Assembly: GCA_020086605.1 (NCBI GenBank)
Contig: JACBWW010000007.1
Coordinates: 17,869,396-17,933,395 of the forward strand
From: Lanius collurio
Taxonomy: Eukaryota; Chordata; Aves; Passeriformes; Laniidae
Length of the DNA stretch: 64,000 nt
Direction of reading: 5' to 3'
Shown: in pieces, positions 63,901 to 64,000 of the stretch
How positions within the stretch are numbered: the stretch's first letter is position 1
How the letters are laid out: each line of letters opens with the position of its first letter
Program-made: the position numbers and the translations under genes
The notes under the pieces: model-generated
The model's input: only the letters and a program-made list of their open reading frames with translations
Databases searched by the model: none
What the model was told of the DNA's origin: nothing

Positions 63901-64000
63901 GTGTCCCATAACAATGATTCATCTTGTGAGCTCACTGCCTGGTAGGATTTTACTAAGGAGTAGCATATTTAAAGTCTAGGCAAAACTCCATCTATTTTCT

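Noticed and set aside
1..64000. tRNA, rRNA, CRISPR arrays and prokaryotic operons
   Set aside because: No tRNA B-box with a matching acceptor stem, no rRNA landmark, no regularly spaced direct repeats and no closely packed long frames were seen.

Overview
The window looks like 64 kb of bird nuclear DNA, most likely from a songbird. The main evidence is a set of CR1 LINE 3' ends carrying the avian CR1 terminus (ATTCTATGATTCTG, or its reverse complement) and remnants of the CR1 ORF2 C-terminus, plus two LTR-like blocks that I recall as songbird-type. The passerine assignment is inference; the avian or sauropsid assignment is firmer. No prokaryotic gene organisation, tRNA, rRNA or CRISPR array is visible.

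I could not support any host protein-coding exon. The open frames not derived from CR1 are at most 171 codons, overlap each other on both strands, and match no protein family I recognise. The window is best read as intergenic or deep-intronic sequence.

Layout. 0.2-5.3 kb is repeat-dense. Two young CR1 3' ends lie there in inverted orientation (240-834 and 2547-3021) and share a 229-bp block with no mismatch. They are followed by two older CR1 scraps and a clean 406-bp solo LTR (4928-5333) with TG...CA ends and a 5-bp target duplication CTCAC. 6.9-7.5 kb holds a very old CR1 3' end. 13.8 kb holds a CR1 scrap of another subfamily. 20.9-21.6 kb holds a second LTR-like block of about 725 bp. 33.0-34.1 kb is the most unusual unique DNA: a GC- and CpG-richer patch with G-quadruplex motifs, followed by an AT-rich stretch with a nested stem-loop. 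47.7 kb, 52.8-53.6 kb and 55.6-55.8 kb hold three further CR1 copies. The one at 53 kb has lost most of its reverse transcriptase through an internal deletion. A possible MIR/CORE-SINE remnant lies at 63.8 kb.

No set of genes works together here and I see no evidence of a novel multi-gene system. The points most worth following are the identical inverted CR1 block with a shared nonsense codon, the internally deleted CR1, and the GC-rich/G4/hairpin cluster at 33-34 kb. Family assignments come from remembered consensus features, not a database search.
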